14,654 bases of DNA, taken from Chloroflexota bacterium (GTDB taxonomy: Bacteria; Chloroflexota; UBA6077; JADZDV01). Under the pieces are notes generated by a model that searched no databases, was not told where the DNA came from, and saw only the letters and a list, made by a program, of their open reading frames with translations. Made by a program: the position numbers and the translations under genes. Position 1 is the stretch's first letter; each line of letters opens with the position of its first letter. The DNA is taken from NCBI GenBank assembly GCA_020850915.1, contig JADZDV010000109.1, positions 1-14,654 of the forward strand, written 5' to 3'. Below are positions 5,480 through 11,744 of this stretch, piece by piece.

Positions 5480-8137
5480 ATGGGGCGTCCGTGGAAGTGG
5501 GCAATGCGGATTGCGCTGGTCGGCAACCCGAATTCAGGGAAGACGACCCTTTTCAACCAGATCACCGGGCTGCACCGTCATGTGGCGAACTGGCCGGGCT
5601 CGACGGTGGAGTTTGCCAGCGGCGCGGCCAGCCACGACGGCGACGCGCTCACCCTGGCCGACTTGCCGGGCGTCTACGGGCTCTCGGCATACGCTGACGA
5701 CGAGCGTGTCACGCGCGACTACCTGCTCCACGAAGCGCCGGACGTGGCGTTGCTGGTGCTGGACGCGGCCAGCCTGGAGCGGAGCCTCTTCCTGGCGCTC
5801 GAGACACTCGAGCTGTATCCGACCGCGGCGATCGCCCTGAACCGGATCGACATTGCGTACCGGCGCGGGACCGTGGTGGATGCCGAAGCGCTTGGCAGGC
5901 GACTCGGCGTGCCGGTCGTGGAGGTCATCGCGAACCGCGGCGAGGGAGTGCAGGAGCTGCTCGATACGGTCGTGGCGGTCGGGCGGGGGCAGTTGGATGT
6001 GGCACCGGCGATCGCGCCGTACGACGATGAGCTGGAGGCCGCGGTCTTGACGGTGGCGGCTCACGTTGAGACGGGCCCCAGCCTGGGCGCGCCCTCCCGC
6101 TGGATCGCTCTTCGCCTCCTCCAGGGCGACGTCGAGGCGCTCGATCGAGTGCGGGCGCACACGGGCGCTGGCGTCCTGGACGGATTGATCTCGTGCTGCG
6201 AAGAGGACGGCCTCAGCTTTGAGGTTGAGCACGCCGATCTGAACGCGGCCCGGGTGTATCTGAATGGCCTGGCGCCTCGCCAGGCCGAGTTTGCCCTGTC
6301 GGTCGCCGACGCGAAGTACGCCTGGATCCACACGCTCGTCCAGGAGTGTACGAACGAGGAGCCGCGGCGACAGGCCGACTGGACCGAGCGGATCGACCGT
6401 CTGGCGCTGCATCCGCTGTCCGGCCCGATGCTGGCAGCGCTGGTCTTCGGCCTGATGTTCTGGCTGTCGTTTCAGGCGAGCACGCCGTTGTCGGACGCCA
6501 TCGCGGCCGGGATCGACGGGCTGAGCGCGATGATGGCGGAGGAGCTGGCGTCCGTGAACGCGCCTGGCTGGCTGCAGAGCCTGCTGGCGGACGGCGTGCT
6601 GGCCGGGGTTGGCGCCGTGCTGGCCTTCGTGCCGTACATGGTGATGTTCTTCGCGTCGATCGCGCTGCTGGAGGCCTCCGGCTACATGGCGCGGGCGGCC
6701 CTGCTGGGCGACCGAGTGATGCAGGCGGTCGGGCTGCACGGTCGCGGCCTCTTCTCGCTGGTCAGCGCCTTTGGCTGCAACGTGCCGGCGTTAGCGGCCA
6801 CTCGCGGATTGGAGAGTCGGCGCGACAGACTGATCACCGGCCTGGTGATCCCGTTCGTGCCGTGCAACGCCCGACTTGGCGTGATGGCGATAGTGACGGG
6901 AGCGCTGTTCGGAAGCGCCGGCGGGCAGGTGCTGTTCGCGCTCGTCGTGATGAGCCTGCTTGTCGTGGCGGTGACGGCGCTGGCGTTACGGCGCGCGATG
7001 CCGTCAGAACCGGCGCCGCTGCTTCTGGACCTGCCGCCGTACGCCCTGCCGCGCTGGCAGGACGTGGCCGTGCCGGCCCTCCACCACTGCCTCCTCTTTG
7101 TGCGGCGCATCTGGCGGTTCCTCGTGCCGGCGACCATCGTCATCTGGGCGCTCACGTTCTTCCCGATAGGCGCGGAGCCGGAGAAGTCCTACGCGGGGGT
7201 TCTCGGGGGCTGGCTCGCGGTGCTCGGGCAGCCGCTTGGCTTCGACTGGCGGCTGATGGTTGCGATCCTCTTTGGCTTCGTCGCCAAGGAGACAACCCTC
7301 GGCACGCTCGGCGTGCTGTACGGAATGAGTGACCCGGCGCCGCTGTCCGAAGCGCTGGCCGGCTCGCTGACACCGCTGGTCGGGTTCGCCTTCCTGGTCG
7401 TGTATATGCTGTACGTGCCGTGCCTGGCCACGATGGTGCAGCTTCGGAAGGAGCTGGGCGGCTGGCGGTGGGCGGGGCTGGGCATCCTGCTGAACGTGAG
7501 CGTCGCGGTCGCGCTGGGGCTCGCCGTCGCGCGGCTGGGACAGCTCCTCGGGTTAGGAAGCAAGCTGGAAGGACAAGCTGGACATGTTGAAGCGGCTCCT
7601 GGCGGTCCTGCACTCGGGGAGCGACGCGGGGAGCTTCACGGTGACCGAGCTCGCGAGGGAGCTTGGTGTCAAGCCGGACGAGATCCGGCTGGGGCTGCTG
7701 CAGCTCGAGCGGTTCGGCCTGGTCGACCGCCCGACGACCTGCGCGGTGGTGGCATCGCAAGTATGCGGAGATTGCCCGATTCGCGGCGGCTGCTCCGCGC
7801 GCGCCGGGGAGTGGGGGCGACCCACGACGGTCGGCTCCGCCGTGGCCACCAGCCGCGCCAGACTGTGAGGAGAGCCGTCGAGATGTCTACAGCCCCGGTC
7901 GATCGAACGCTGGCTGATCTCAAAGCCGACGAGGAGCTGGTCATCTCCCAGATCGGCGGCCCGGAGCCGTTCCGGCGCCGGCTCTACGGTCGAGGCTTTC
8001 TGCCCGGCGCCACGGTCCGGGTGATCCGGCGACTGCCGTTCGGCGGCCCGCTAGAAGTCGAGACGCGGGGCGTCCGCATCGGTCTGCGCGTCCAGGACGC
8101 GCGGTGCGTGAGCGGGACCAGCTCGAAGATCCCGTAA
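5480..8137 (+). CDS. feoB: Ferrous iron transporter FeoB; frame stays open through feoC into feoA
   Basis: FeoB imports Fe(II) across the inner membrane and pairs a cytoplasmic G domain with a polytopic membrane domain. G motifs: GNPNSGKT at residues 15-22, DLPG at 61-64, NRID at 121-124 and ANRGEG near 151-156. The membrane part (about 312-692) has the gate motifs GCNVPALAATR near 432-442 and PFVPCNARLG near 458-467, then AKETTLGTLGVLYG near 602-615 and YVPCLATMVQLRKE near 645-658. Homology ends near residue 693 (about 7560) but no stop follows. The frame reads about 105 low-complexity Arg/Gly/Ala residues, out of phase over feoC, and then runs in phase into FeoA from residue 802. The ATG at 5480 (GGAG upstream) or the ATG at 5504 may be the start. 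The product is either a FeoB-FeoA fusion or the result of an indel that removed a stop near 7554-7590. Confidence 0.9.
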   Translation: MGRPWKWAMRIALVGNPNSGKTTLFNQITGLHRHVANWPGSTVEFASGAASHDGDALTLADLPGVYGLSAYADDERVTRDYLLHEAPDVALLVLDAASLERSLFLALETLELYPTAAIALNRIDIAYRRGTVVDAEALGRRLGVPVVEVIANRGEGVQELLDTVVAVGRGQLDVAPAIAPYDDELEAAVLTVAAHVETGPSLGAPSRWIALRLLQGDVEALDRVRAHTGAGVLDGLISCCEEDGLSFEVEHADLNAARVYLNGLAPRQAEFALSVADAKYAWIHTLVQECTNEEPRRQADWTERIDRLALHPLSGPMLAALVFGLMFWLSFQASTPLSDAIAAGIDGLSAMMAEELASVNAPGWLQSLLADGVLAGVGAVLAFVPYMVMFFASIALLEASGYMARAALLGDRVMQAVGLHGRGLFSLVSAFGCNVPALAATRGLESRRDRLITGLVIPFVPCNARLGVMAIVTGALFGSAGGQVLFALVVMSLLVVAVTALALRRAMPSEPAPLLLDLPPYALPRWQDVAVPALHHCLLFVRRIWRFLVPATIVIWALTFFPIGAEPEKSYAGVLGGWLAVLGQPLGFDWRLMVAILFGFVAKETTLGTLGVLYGMSDPAPLSEALAGSLTPLVGFAFLVVYMLYVPCLATMVQLRKELGGWRWAGLGILLNVSVAVALGLAVARLGQLLGLGSKLEGQAGHVEAAPGGPALGERRGELHGDRAREGAWCQAGRDPAGAAAARAVRPGRPPDDLRGGGIASMRRLPDSRRLLRARRGVGATHDGRLRRGHQPRQTVRRAVEMSTAPVDRTLADLKADEELVISQIGGPEPFRRRLYGRGFLPGATVRVIRRLPFGGPLEVETRGVRIGLRVQDARCVSGTSSKIP
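7584..7868 (+). CDS. feoC: FeoC-like winged-helix protein with cysteine cluster
   Basis: A 94-residue protein lying between the feoB and feoA domains and read in a different phase from both. The N-terminal half is a winged helix (FTVTELARELGVKPDEI near residues 18-34). Four cysteines follow: Cys53, Cys61, Cys64 and Cys70 (CGDCPIRGGC), the pattern expected for an Fe-S cluster in FeoC-type proteins, which are thought to control Feo transporter activity or stability. The last 20 or so residues are not conserved-looking. The ATG at 7584 has GGAAGG about 10 bases upstream. An in-phase TAG at 7554-7556 closes the frame upstream, so it cannot begin within the body of feoB. The cysteine cluster and position support the call; regulation is inference. 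Confidence 0.8.
   Translation: MLKRLLAVLHSGSDAGSFTVTELARELGVKPDEIRLGLLQLERFGLVDRPTTCAVVASQVCGDCPIRGGCSARAGEWGRPTTVGSAVATSRARL
7883..8137 (+). CDS. feoA: FeoA domain protein (ferrous iron transport protein A)
   Basis: An 84-residue SH3-like FeoA, a small cytoplasmic partner needed for full FeoB activity. The fold signature is clear: LKADEELVISQIGG, LYGRGFLPGATVRVIRRLPFGGPLEV with the LPGATV turn, and GVRIGLRVQDARCV at the end. Length is normal for a stand-alone FeoA. The ATG at 7883 lies 14 bp after the feoC stop, with GAGGAG about 10 bases upstream, so it can be translated independently. It is also in the same open frame as feoB, with no stop between them, so it could alternatively be the C-terminal domain of a FeoB fusion. 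The gene order B-C-A differs from the common A-B-C. Confidence 0.88.
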   Translation: MSTAPVDRTLADLKADEELVISQIGGPEPFRRRLYGRGFLPGATVRVIRRLPFGGPLEVETRGVRIGLRVQDARCVSGTSSKIP

Positions 8138-8143
8138 AGGATC
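8128..8143 (+). terminator. Weak hairpin over the feoA stop codon
   Basis: GATCC (8128-8132) and GGATC (8139-8143) form a 5-bp stem with the loop CGTAAA that contains the feoA stop. There is no T-tract. A weak candidate only, listed because it is the only stem at the end of the feo locus. Confidence 0.2.
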
Positions 8144-8371
8144 AGGCGGTCGGAGATTTCCCTGCCTCTTGTGCGAGCGCCGGGATGGCTGTGCCCTCGG
8201 CCACCGCGCACACGCAGCCGGACGCATCATGGCAGCTTGGTGCGAGGGCTTTCGCGTCCGCGGGGGTCGCCTCGAGGAGCCCGCGCAGGACTTCGAGGGC
8301 TCAGGCTCGGGTGTCGTAGCTGTTGATGGTATTGCCGGTGTTGCACCTCAACCAGCGTGGCTCTGGCACAC
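8142..8371 (-). pseudogene. Decayed small hypothetical gene
   Basis: On the minus strand one phase gives a protein-like stretch (WLRCNTGNTINSYDTRA), then an in-frame TGA at 8303-8301, then 52 more codons (starting ALEVLRGLLEATPADAKALA, later CVCAVAEG) to a TGA at 8144-8142, four bases past the feoA stop. The pattern resembles small proteins with a strand, a SYDT turn, an ALxVLRxLL helix and a final strand, seen in GC-rich Gram-positive-like and Chloroflexota genomes. I cannot name the family. With an internal stop and no good start codon it looks like a broken gene. The right boundary is approximate. Confidence 0.4.
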
Positions 8372-8395
8372 ATCTGGTGATGTGAGGAGCGAGAA

Positions 8396-8419
8396 GGCCT
8401 GATGGCCTGATGGCCTGAT
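8396..8419. repeat. Three tandem copies of GGCCTGAT
   Basis: The octamer GGCCTGAT occurs three times without interruption, followed by GGC. It is a microsatellite-like simple repeat in a stretch with no intact gene, between two decayed genes. Confidence 0.85.
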
Positions 8420-8478
8420 GGCGCTGAGGGTTCCGGGTTCAGCAGGCTGGCCACCGGGGGCTGGAGTGGAGGGAGCGA

Positions 8479-8990
8479 TCACAGGTGCAGCTCGATCTCT
8501 GTCCTGTACCGGGCGAGGCGACGAGCACGGCACGCCTGTGGCTTCCGCTGCGTCCGCGTCTGCCGGGGCGCTTGGGGCGCCAAGCTCACTGCCGGAGTCT
8601 CGCCAGCGGCTACGGCGCCTTCGGTCAGCGTACGAACGACAGCAGCCGCCGCCTGGCGCAGTGCGCTGTGCCGGCTCCTCAGAGCCCGCTCGAGGAGCTC
8701 CCCAACGCAGACCATCACATGACAGCAGGCGGCCACCTGCACGGCGTCGGGGTTGCCGTGGTGGGCACCGTCGGCGTAGGCGTCAGCGCGATCGTGGCAG
8801 AGAACCTCCACACCCCTATCCTCTCCGAGCCAGGTGGTGAGGCCCGCGGCGGTCCGCACCGGCAGCAGATCAGTGGCGGCACGCCGCTGTTGGTCGACCA
8901 TGATAGGTTGCAGCCCCGAGTGCGAGCGCGCCAGCATGCTTGCTGTCTCGCTCGTTGGTCGACCAGGATGGTGTTGTAGCCCCCCGCCGG
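8479..8990 (-). pseudogene. Remnant of an ISL3-family transposase
   Basis: The frame 8937-8479 holds a fragment resembling the DDE domain of ISL3-family transposases: IMVDQQRRAATDLLPVRTAA, then WLGEDRGVEVLCHDRADAYADGA, then GNPDAVQVAACCHVMVCVGE and a LERALRSRHSALR helix. In intact relatives the strand VDLE...DLLPDRT, the motif CRDRA.AYAEGA and DAxQVADRxHL are the matching parts; here DRWHL has decayed to ACCHV. The N-terminal zinc-finger and helix-turn-helix are absent. Beyond 8937 another phase gives YNTILVDQRA, a second diverged copy of the strand, showing that the frame is broken and locally duplicated. Downstream of about 8640 the residues become Arg/Pro-rich and uninformative. No terminal inverted repeats were found. 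Confidence 0.65.
8882..8982. repeat. Imperfect direct repeat within the transposase remnant
   Basis: Two copies of about 33 bp, 8882-8915 and 8950-8982, share the core GTTGGTCGACCA and flanking similarity (gatggtgttgtagcc against gataggttgcagcc), spaced about 67 bp. On the minus strand each spells the transposase strand xTILVDQ/xPIMVDQ, in different phases. It is a local duplication inside the decaying gene. Confidence 0.65.
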
Positions 8991-9000
8991 GGGTGGGCTA
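8977..9000. terminator. GC-rich hairpin at the stop of the DinB-like gene
   Basis: TAGCCCCCC and GGTGGGCTA can pair with one mismatch around a short loop (GCCGGG). The stem includes the stop codon of the minus-strand gene (TAG at 9000-8998). A T-tract is lacking, so termination activity is uncertain. Confidence 0.35.
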
Positions 9001-9609
9001 CAGGAGGCTGAACCCGCTGGGCAACTGCTCGCGCCCGGTCAGGGCAAGCAGGATCTCCGGGCCGCGGCCCCTGTAGATGGCCATCTCCGCCGCCAGGCGC
9101 AGGGAGAGCGATAGCGCCTCGGTCGGCGGCTCGGCCCGGGCGCCGATCGCTCTCGCGAGGTCGAGGCTGTGGACAGTCAGCTCAAAGATGCGCGTGGGAA
9201 GATAGGCGTCCAGCAGCATGCCACCGACTGGCGTGCCGACCAGAGCGTCCGGCGCGGCACGCGAGACGAGCAGGACGACCCGGCCGGCGATCTCTCGCGC
9301 ACCCCGGACCGGGTCGGGTCCGAGGGCGGCGCCGGCGTCGCGGCCACGCTGGAGCACCTGCTCCGGGTCGCCGATCGTGGCGAGCGCCCGCTCGAAGTAC
9401 GCGGCCGGGGACGCCAGCTCCGCCGCGGACGTCGGCCGGCTCAGGTACGTCTCCACCGTGAGCAGGGAGCGGCTCGTGTGGCCGACGAGGTCGCGGACGG
9501 ACCACTGCCCCAGCCCGGCCTGGTCCCACTGCTCGGAACGCACGAGCGCGGCCGTCTCGAGATAGAAGCCAGCCGCCTGCTCGAAGACCTGTCGCGCGCT
9601 CGACGCCAC
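8998..9609 (-). CDS. Mycothiol-dependent maleylpyruvate isomerase / DinB-like family protein
   Basis: About 203 residues with the four-helix bundle layout of the DinB/MDMPI superfamily, metal-binding proteins that include thiol-dependent isomerases and transferases. The expected metal ligands are visible: His44 in WSVRDLVGHTSRS, then Glu143 and His147 in FELTVHSLDLARAIG, the E-x3-H spacing of the family. The C-terminal MDMPI domain is short or missing. I chose the GTG at 9609 because GGAAGG lies 7 bases upstream; in-frame starts at 9627 or 9675 have no ribosome-binding site. It is a single gene with remnants on one side and a divergent PRC-barrel-like gene on the other. Whether the organism makes mycothiol or bacillithiol is not shown here, so the thiol cofactor is unknown. 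Confidence 0.8.
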   Translation of the reverse strand: MASSARQVFEQAAGFYLETAALVRSEQWDQAGLGQWSVRDLVGHTSRSLLTVETYLSRPTSAAELASPAAYFERALATIGDPEQVLQRGRDAGAALGPDPVRGAREIAGRVVLLVSRAAPDALVGTPVGGMLLDAYLPTRIFELTVHSLDLARAIGARAEPPTEALSLSLRLAAEMAIYRGRGPEILLALTGREQLPSGFSLL

Positions 9610-9798
9610 GCCATCACCTTCCGTCACCCGGGCTCGGCCAGAGCGTAGCAGCCCGAGAAGGCGCGGGACCAACAATGCCGCGCCCGACGCGTTGCCTTCA
9701 TCATCCGTTTACCTGGTGTGACCTGCGCAGCAAGGTGGCGGCGGTAGCATGGGCCTCAGGACGAAGGTGGGGCGCACCGAGCGCTCCTGGTATGGGGG

Positions 9799-9826
9799 CC
9801 GGTGCCTCTCTCGCTGAAGGCACCGG
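9799..9826 (+). promoter_or_regulatory. Hairpin in the 5' leader of the PRC-barrel-like gene
   Basis: CCGGTGCCT (9799-9807) and AGGCACCGG (9818-9826) form a perfect 9-bp stem with a 10-base loop, 30 bp before the start codon. It could be a leader structure or an operator for a dimeric regulator. The 246-bp gap between 9610 and 9855 must contain both divergent promoters; no clear consensus boxes were seen. Confidence 0.4.
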
Positions 9827-9855
9827 TCAGCGCGGACCGTGACAGGGAGCAAGCC

Positions 9856-10173
9856 ATGAAGTCGGAGCTTCTGCGACAGATCCAGCCCGGCATGCCCGTC
9901 TACGACCTCGAGGGTCGGGAGATTGGAGCAGTGCACGCCGTCTTCGACGAGATTCATCTCCCGCGGGACAGGGCCATGGGGGAGCCGTGGGCGGAGGAGA
10001 TGCTGGAGGTCCAGATCTACGGCGTGCTGGGGCTGCACGCCGGACTGCTCGACGTCCACGTCTCGGACATCACGGGCGTGTCTGACGGAGGCGTGATGCT
10101 GGCACGGCCACTGGCGGAGCTCAAGGACGCGCTGGGCTGGCCAGATCACCGGGAGCACCGGGCCGGGGGCTGA
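9856..10173 (+). CDS. PRC-barrel/DUF2171-like small protein
   Basis: A 105-residue soluble protein. The N-terminal stretch IQPGMPVYDLEGREIGAVHA has the pattern of PRC-barrel and DUF2171 domains (strand, DxxGxxIGxV turn, strand), a small beta-barrel often involved in RNA or protein binding or in stress-related proteins. A later segment (VHVSDITGVSDGGVMLARPLAEL) resembles the closing strands. No enzyme motif is visible. I chose the ATG at 9856 with GGGAG upstream; the frame could also open at a GTG at 9802, but that start lies inside the leader hairpin. It is monocistronic, followed by repeats. The family call is moderate and the function unknown. Confidence 0.65.
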   Translation: MKSELLRQIQPGMPVYDLEGREIGAVHAVFDEIHLPRDRAMGEPWAEEMLEVQIYGVLGLHAGLLDVHVSDITGVSDGGVMLARPLAELKDALGWPDHREHRAGG

Positions 10174-10238
10174 CGAGGGGTGCCCGTCAGAGTGTTGCGC
10201 CGCGGTATCAGCCGGTCCAATCGACACCTGTCATCCCG

Positions 10239-10352
10239 AGCGGACCAGGCGGCTGCGCTCGCCCCATGTCACCAATGACAGGATTTGTCATTGAAAGCGG
10301 ACCAGGCGGCTGCGCTCGCCCAATGTTAGCAATGACTGGTCTTGTCATTGAA
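10239..10352. repeat. Two tandem copies of a 57-bp repeat with a palindromic stem
   Basis: Copies at 10239-10295 and 10296-10352 differ at about six of 57 positions. Each holds a GAGCGG/AAGCGG...GCGCTCGCCC segment and a stem-loop: CAATGACA/TGTCATTG (8 bp, loop 5) at 10273-10293, and CAATGAC/GTCATTG (7 bp, loop 7) at 10330-10350. The stem is kept while the loop has diverged. A partial copy (TGTCATCCCGAGCGG) lies just upstream near 10229. This looks like a dispersed intergenic repeat of the REP or MITE type rather than coding sequence. Confidence 0.8.
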
Positions 10353-10354
10353 AG

Positions 10355-10528
10355 CACCCCCTGCTGGGCAGACTGAACCTGCTTGGCGCGGGCGTGAACC
10401 TGGAGCGGACCCCGCCACGGATCCACTCGCCCGCGCCGGAGCTCGGCCAGCATACCGACGAGGTGCTTACTCAGCTTGGCTACTCGGCAGGGGAGATCCA
10501 GACGCTGCGCCGGGCGGGCGCGGTGTAG
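10355..10528 (+). pseudogene. 3' remnant of a class III (CaiB/BaiF) CoA-transferase gene
   Basis: The phase ending at TAG 10526-10528 gives 57 residues that match the C-terminal end of CaiB/BaiF CoA-transferases: HPLLGRLNLLGAG, then a TPPRIHSPAPELGQHTDEVL segment and LGYSAGEIQTLRRAGAV. In intact enzymes this region follows about 340-350 residues of CoA-binding and catalytic domain, which are absent here. The phase is closed by TGA at 10349-10351, inside the 57-bp repeat, so the break coincides with the repeat junction. There is no start codon or ribosome-binding site of its own. Clearly a gene fragment; the original substrate cannot be told. Confidence 0.75.
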
Positions 10529-10591
10529 CGGATGCCGGCCGCCGTCGGGAACCCGGTGCCCGCCGCTGCGCCGGGCGGGCCCGGTGCAGCG
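10504..10591. repeat. Direct repeat copying the end of the CoA-transferase remnant
   Basis: Two 27-bp copies, 10504-10530 and 10565-10591, differ at two positions and are 61 bp apart. They share GCTGCGCCGGGCGGGC and then CGGTG. The first contains the last codons and TAG stop of the remnant; in the second the TAG has become CAG. Confidence 0.85.
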
Positions 10592-10596
10592 ACAGG

Positions 10597-10953
10597 CTAC
10601 ACGTCGGCCGGGGGCTGGCCCTGCTCGAGGGTGTCCTCCGGGCTGGTGCTGGTGGTCGGGCTGGCGGGTGGCGCCGCGAGCGGCTCCTCGCGCTCGACAG
10701 TGATGGTGCAGCGCGTGAGCAGGGCGGCCACGGCGCCGAGGGCTGCGAGCTGGGGCGCGAGCAGCACGCCGACCACGCCGATGGTGAGCGGCAGCTCGAG
10801 GATGGTCCGGCCCTCGTGCTTGACGATGACCCGGCGAACGTTGCCCTCGTTCACCAGCCGGCGGACCTGGCCAACCAGCTCATCGCCGGTGGCGGTCAAC
10901 TCCTCCTGCCAGGTGCGCCGCGGACGCTGTGGTTCGGTTGGCGGTATGGTCAT
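10597..10953 (-). CDS. DUF4342 domain-containing protein
   Basis: A 118-residue protein matching DUF4342: an acidic helix (TWQEELTATGDELVGQVRRL), a short strand pair (NVRRVIVKHEGRTILELPL), then a hydrophobic helix of about 25 residues (from LTIGVVGVLLAPQLAALGAV to CTITVERE), likely a single membrane segment or hydrophobic hairpin. The tail is Pro/Thr/Glu-rich and disordered. Function unknown; relatives often sit with stress or chaperone-like small proteins. The ATG at 10953 has AGGAGGG upstream at 5-base spacing. It is divergent from the zinc-finger gene at 11304, with a 350-bp region between them. Confidence 0.88.
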   Translation of the reverse strand: MTIPPTEPQRPRRTWQEELTATGDELVGQVRRLVNEGNVRRVIVKHEGRTILELPLTIGVVGVLLAPQLAALGAVAALLTRCTITVEREEPLAAPPASPTTSTSPEDTLEQGQPPADV

Positions 10954-11303
10954 GGTGCCCTCCTGAAGCGGGTGGCCGGTCGCGCGCCCGGACCGTGCTA
11001 CGCACCATTCATCATAGGCTTTCCGAGCGTGGACACAGGCGTTCCGAACACTGGCCGGCTGAATGGGCCGCTGACGCGGCCCACCGGGGCATCCGACGGA
11101 AGTGGTAGACCCGGGCCGTGCACAGGCGGGCCGAGATCAGTGGCACGTGCCGTGCGTGATCACCCCGTGAGGGTGACCGGGCGCGCAACCGCGAACTCCG
11201 GGAGGGCAGCGCGCGCGGCGCTGGACGAGGGATACTCCCGTGGTCGAGGTCCGCGCGGACCTCGGGCAGGCGCGGATGGCGTGACGAGCTGGAGGAGCGT
11301 GAG
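10954..11303. promoter_or_regulatory. 350-bp divergent intergenic region with several palindromes
   Basis: No gene is supported here. It holds the presumed promoters of DUF4342 (minus) and the zinc-finger gene (plus). Structured sites seen: GGCACGTGCC (11142-11151, perfect palindrome), TCACCC-CGTGA-GGGTGA (11160-11176 hairpin) and the 20-bp palindrome at 11245-11264. No consensus -35/-10 pair stands out. Confidence 0.4.
11245..11264. promoter_or_regulatory. Perfect 20-bp palindrome, candidate operator
   Basis: CGAGGTCCGCGCGGACCTCG reads the same on both strands with no spacer. It lies 40-59 bp before the zinc-finger gene start and about 290 bp from the DUF4342 start. The position suits a repressor or activator binding site; a cruciform or an RNA hairpin in the leader is also possible. 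No gene ends just upstream, so a terminator is unlikely. Confidence 0.5.
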
Positions 11304-11744
11304 ATGGCGAAGGACCAACCACCATCCGACCCGCTGGACAAGCGGGAGAAGAGCGTCGAGCGGCTGCGAGAGTTCATCGACTCGACGAGCTTTGCCGGCG
11401 ACCAGCGGGAGGCGTTCGACGAACTGAGCACGACGGACCAGCACCCGGCCGACACGAGCGATCAGCTCTTTCTGCGCGAGGTCGACTACACGGTGAAGCA
11501 GATGATCGACACCGAGGCCGAGGCGATCCGAGACGCCCGGCGGCGGCAGGCGGACGGAACCTACGGCATCTGCGAGCGCTGCCACCAGCCGATCGACCCC
11601 GAGCGACTAGCCGTTAGACCGGAGGCACGCTACTGCATCAACTGCCAGCGCGAGATGGAAGGCGCCACGAGCGTCCCGCCGCGCGGGGAGGTCTACATTG
11701 TGGAGACGACGGGCGAGGAGCCGCCCTCACAGCGCGGCTCATGA
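11304..11744 (+). CDS. TraR/DksA family C4-type zinc finger protein
   Basis: A 146-residue protein with an N-terminal helical region (about residues 13-80, likely coiled-coil) and a C4 zinc finger: Cys90 and Cys93 (YGICERCHQPI), then Cys111 and Cys114 (YCINCQRE). This is the TraR/DksA arrangement; family members bind in the RNA polymerase secondary channel and tune transcription under starvation. The coiled-coil tip usually has a DxxDxA motif; I see DTEAEAIRDA (69-78), which only loosely fits, so DksA function is uncertain. It may be a DksA-like protein of unknown role. The ATG at 11304 has GGAGGAG 6 bases upstream. A 20-bp palindrome lies just upstream and a long stem-loop at the end. Confidence 0.88.
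   Translation: MAKDQPPSDPLDKREKSVERLREFIDSTSFAGDQREAFDELSTTDQHPADTSDQLFLREVDYTVKQMIDTEAEAIRDARRRQADGTYGICERCHQPIDPERLAVRPEARYCINCQREMEGATSVPPRGEVYIVETTGEEPPSQRGS

Noticed and set aside
5534..6739. 401-codon minus-strand frame inside feoB
   Set aside because: Antisense to the conserved G domain and membrane segments of FeoB; Arg/Gln/His-rich composition.
8128..8143. Hairpin at the feoA end as a firm intrinsic terminator
   Set aside because: Stem of only 5 bp and no T-tract; kept only as a weak candidate.
8396..8419. Three GGCCTGAT copies as a possible CRISPR-like array
   Set aside because: Units are contiguous octamers without spacers, and no cas genes are present.
10208..10453. 81-codon minus-strand frame with internal repeats (RAQPPGPLSMT)
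   Set aside because: Its repetitive protein simply reflects the 57-bp DNA repeat; no start site or conservation is seen.
10342..11427. 361-codon plus-strand frame
   Set aside because: Runs antisense to DUF4342 and into the zinc-finger gene in a wrong phase; composition is not protein-like.
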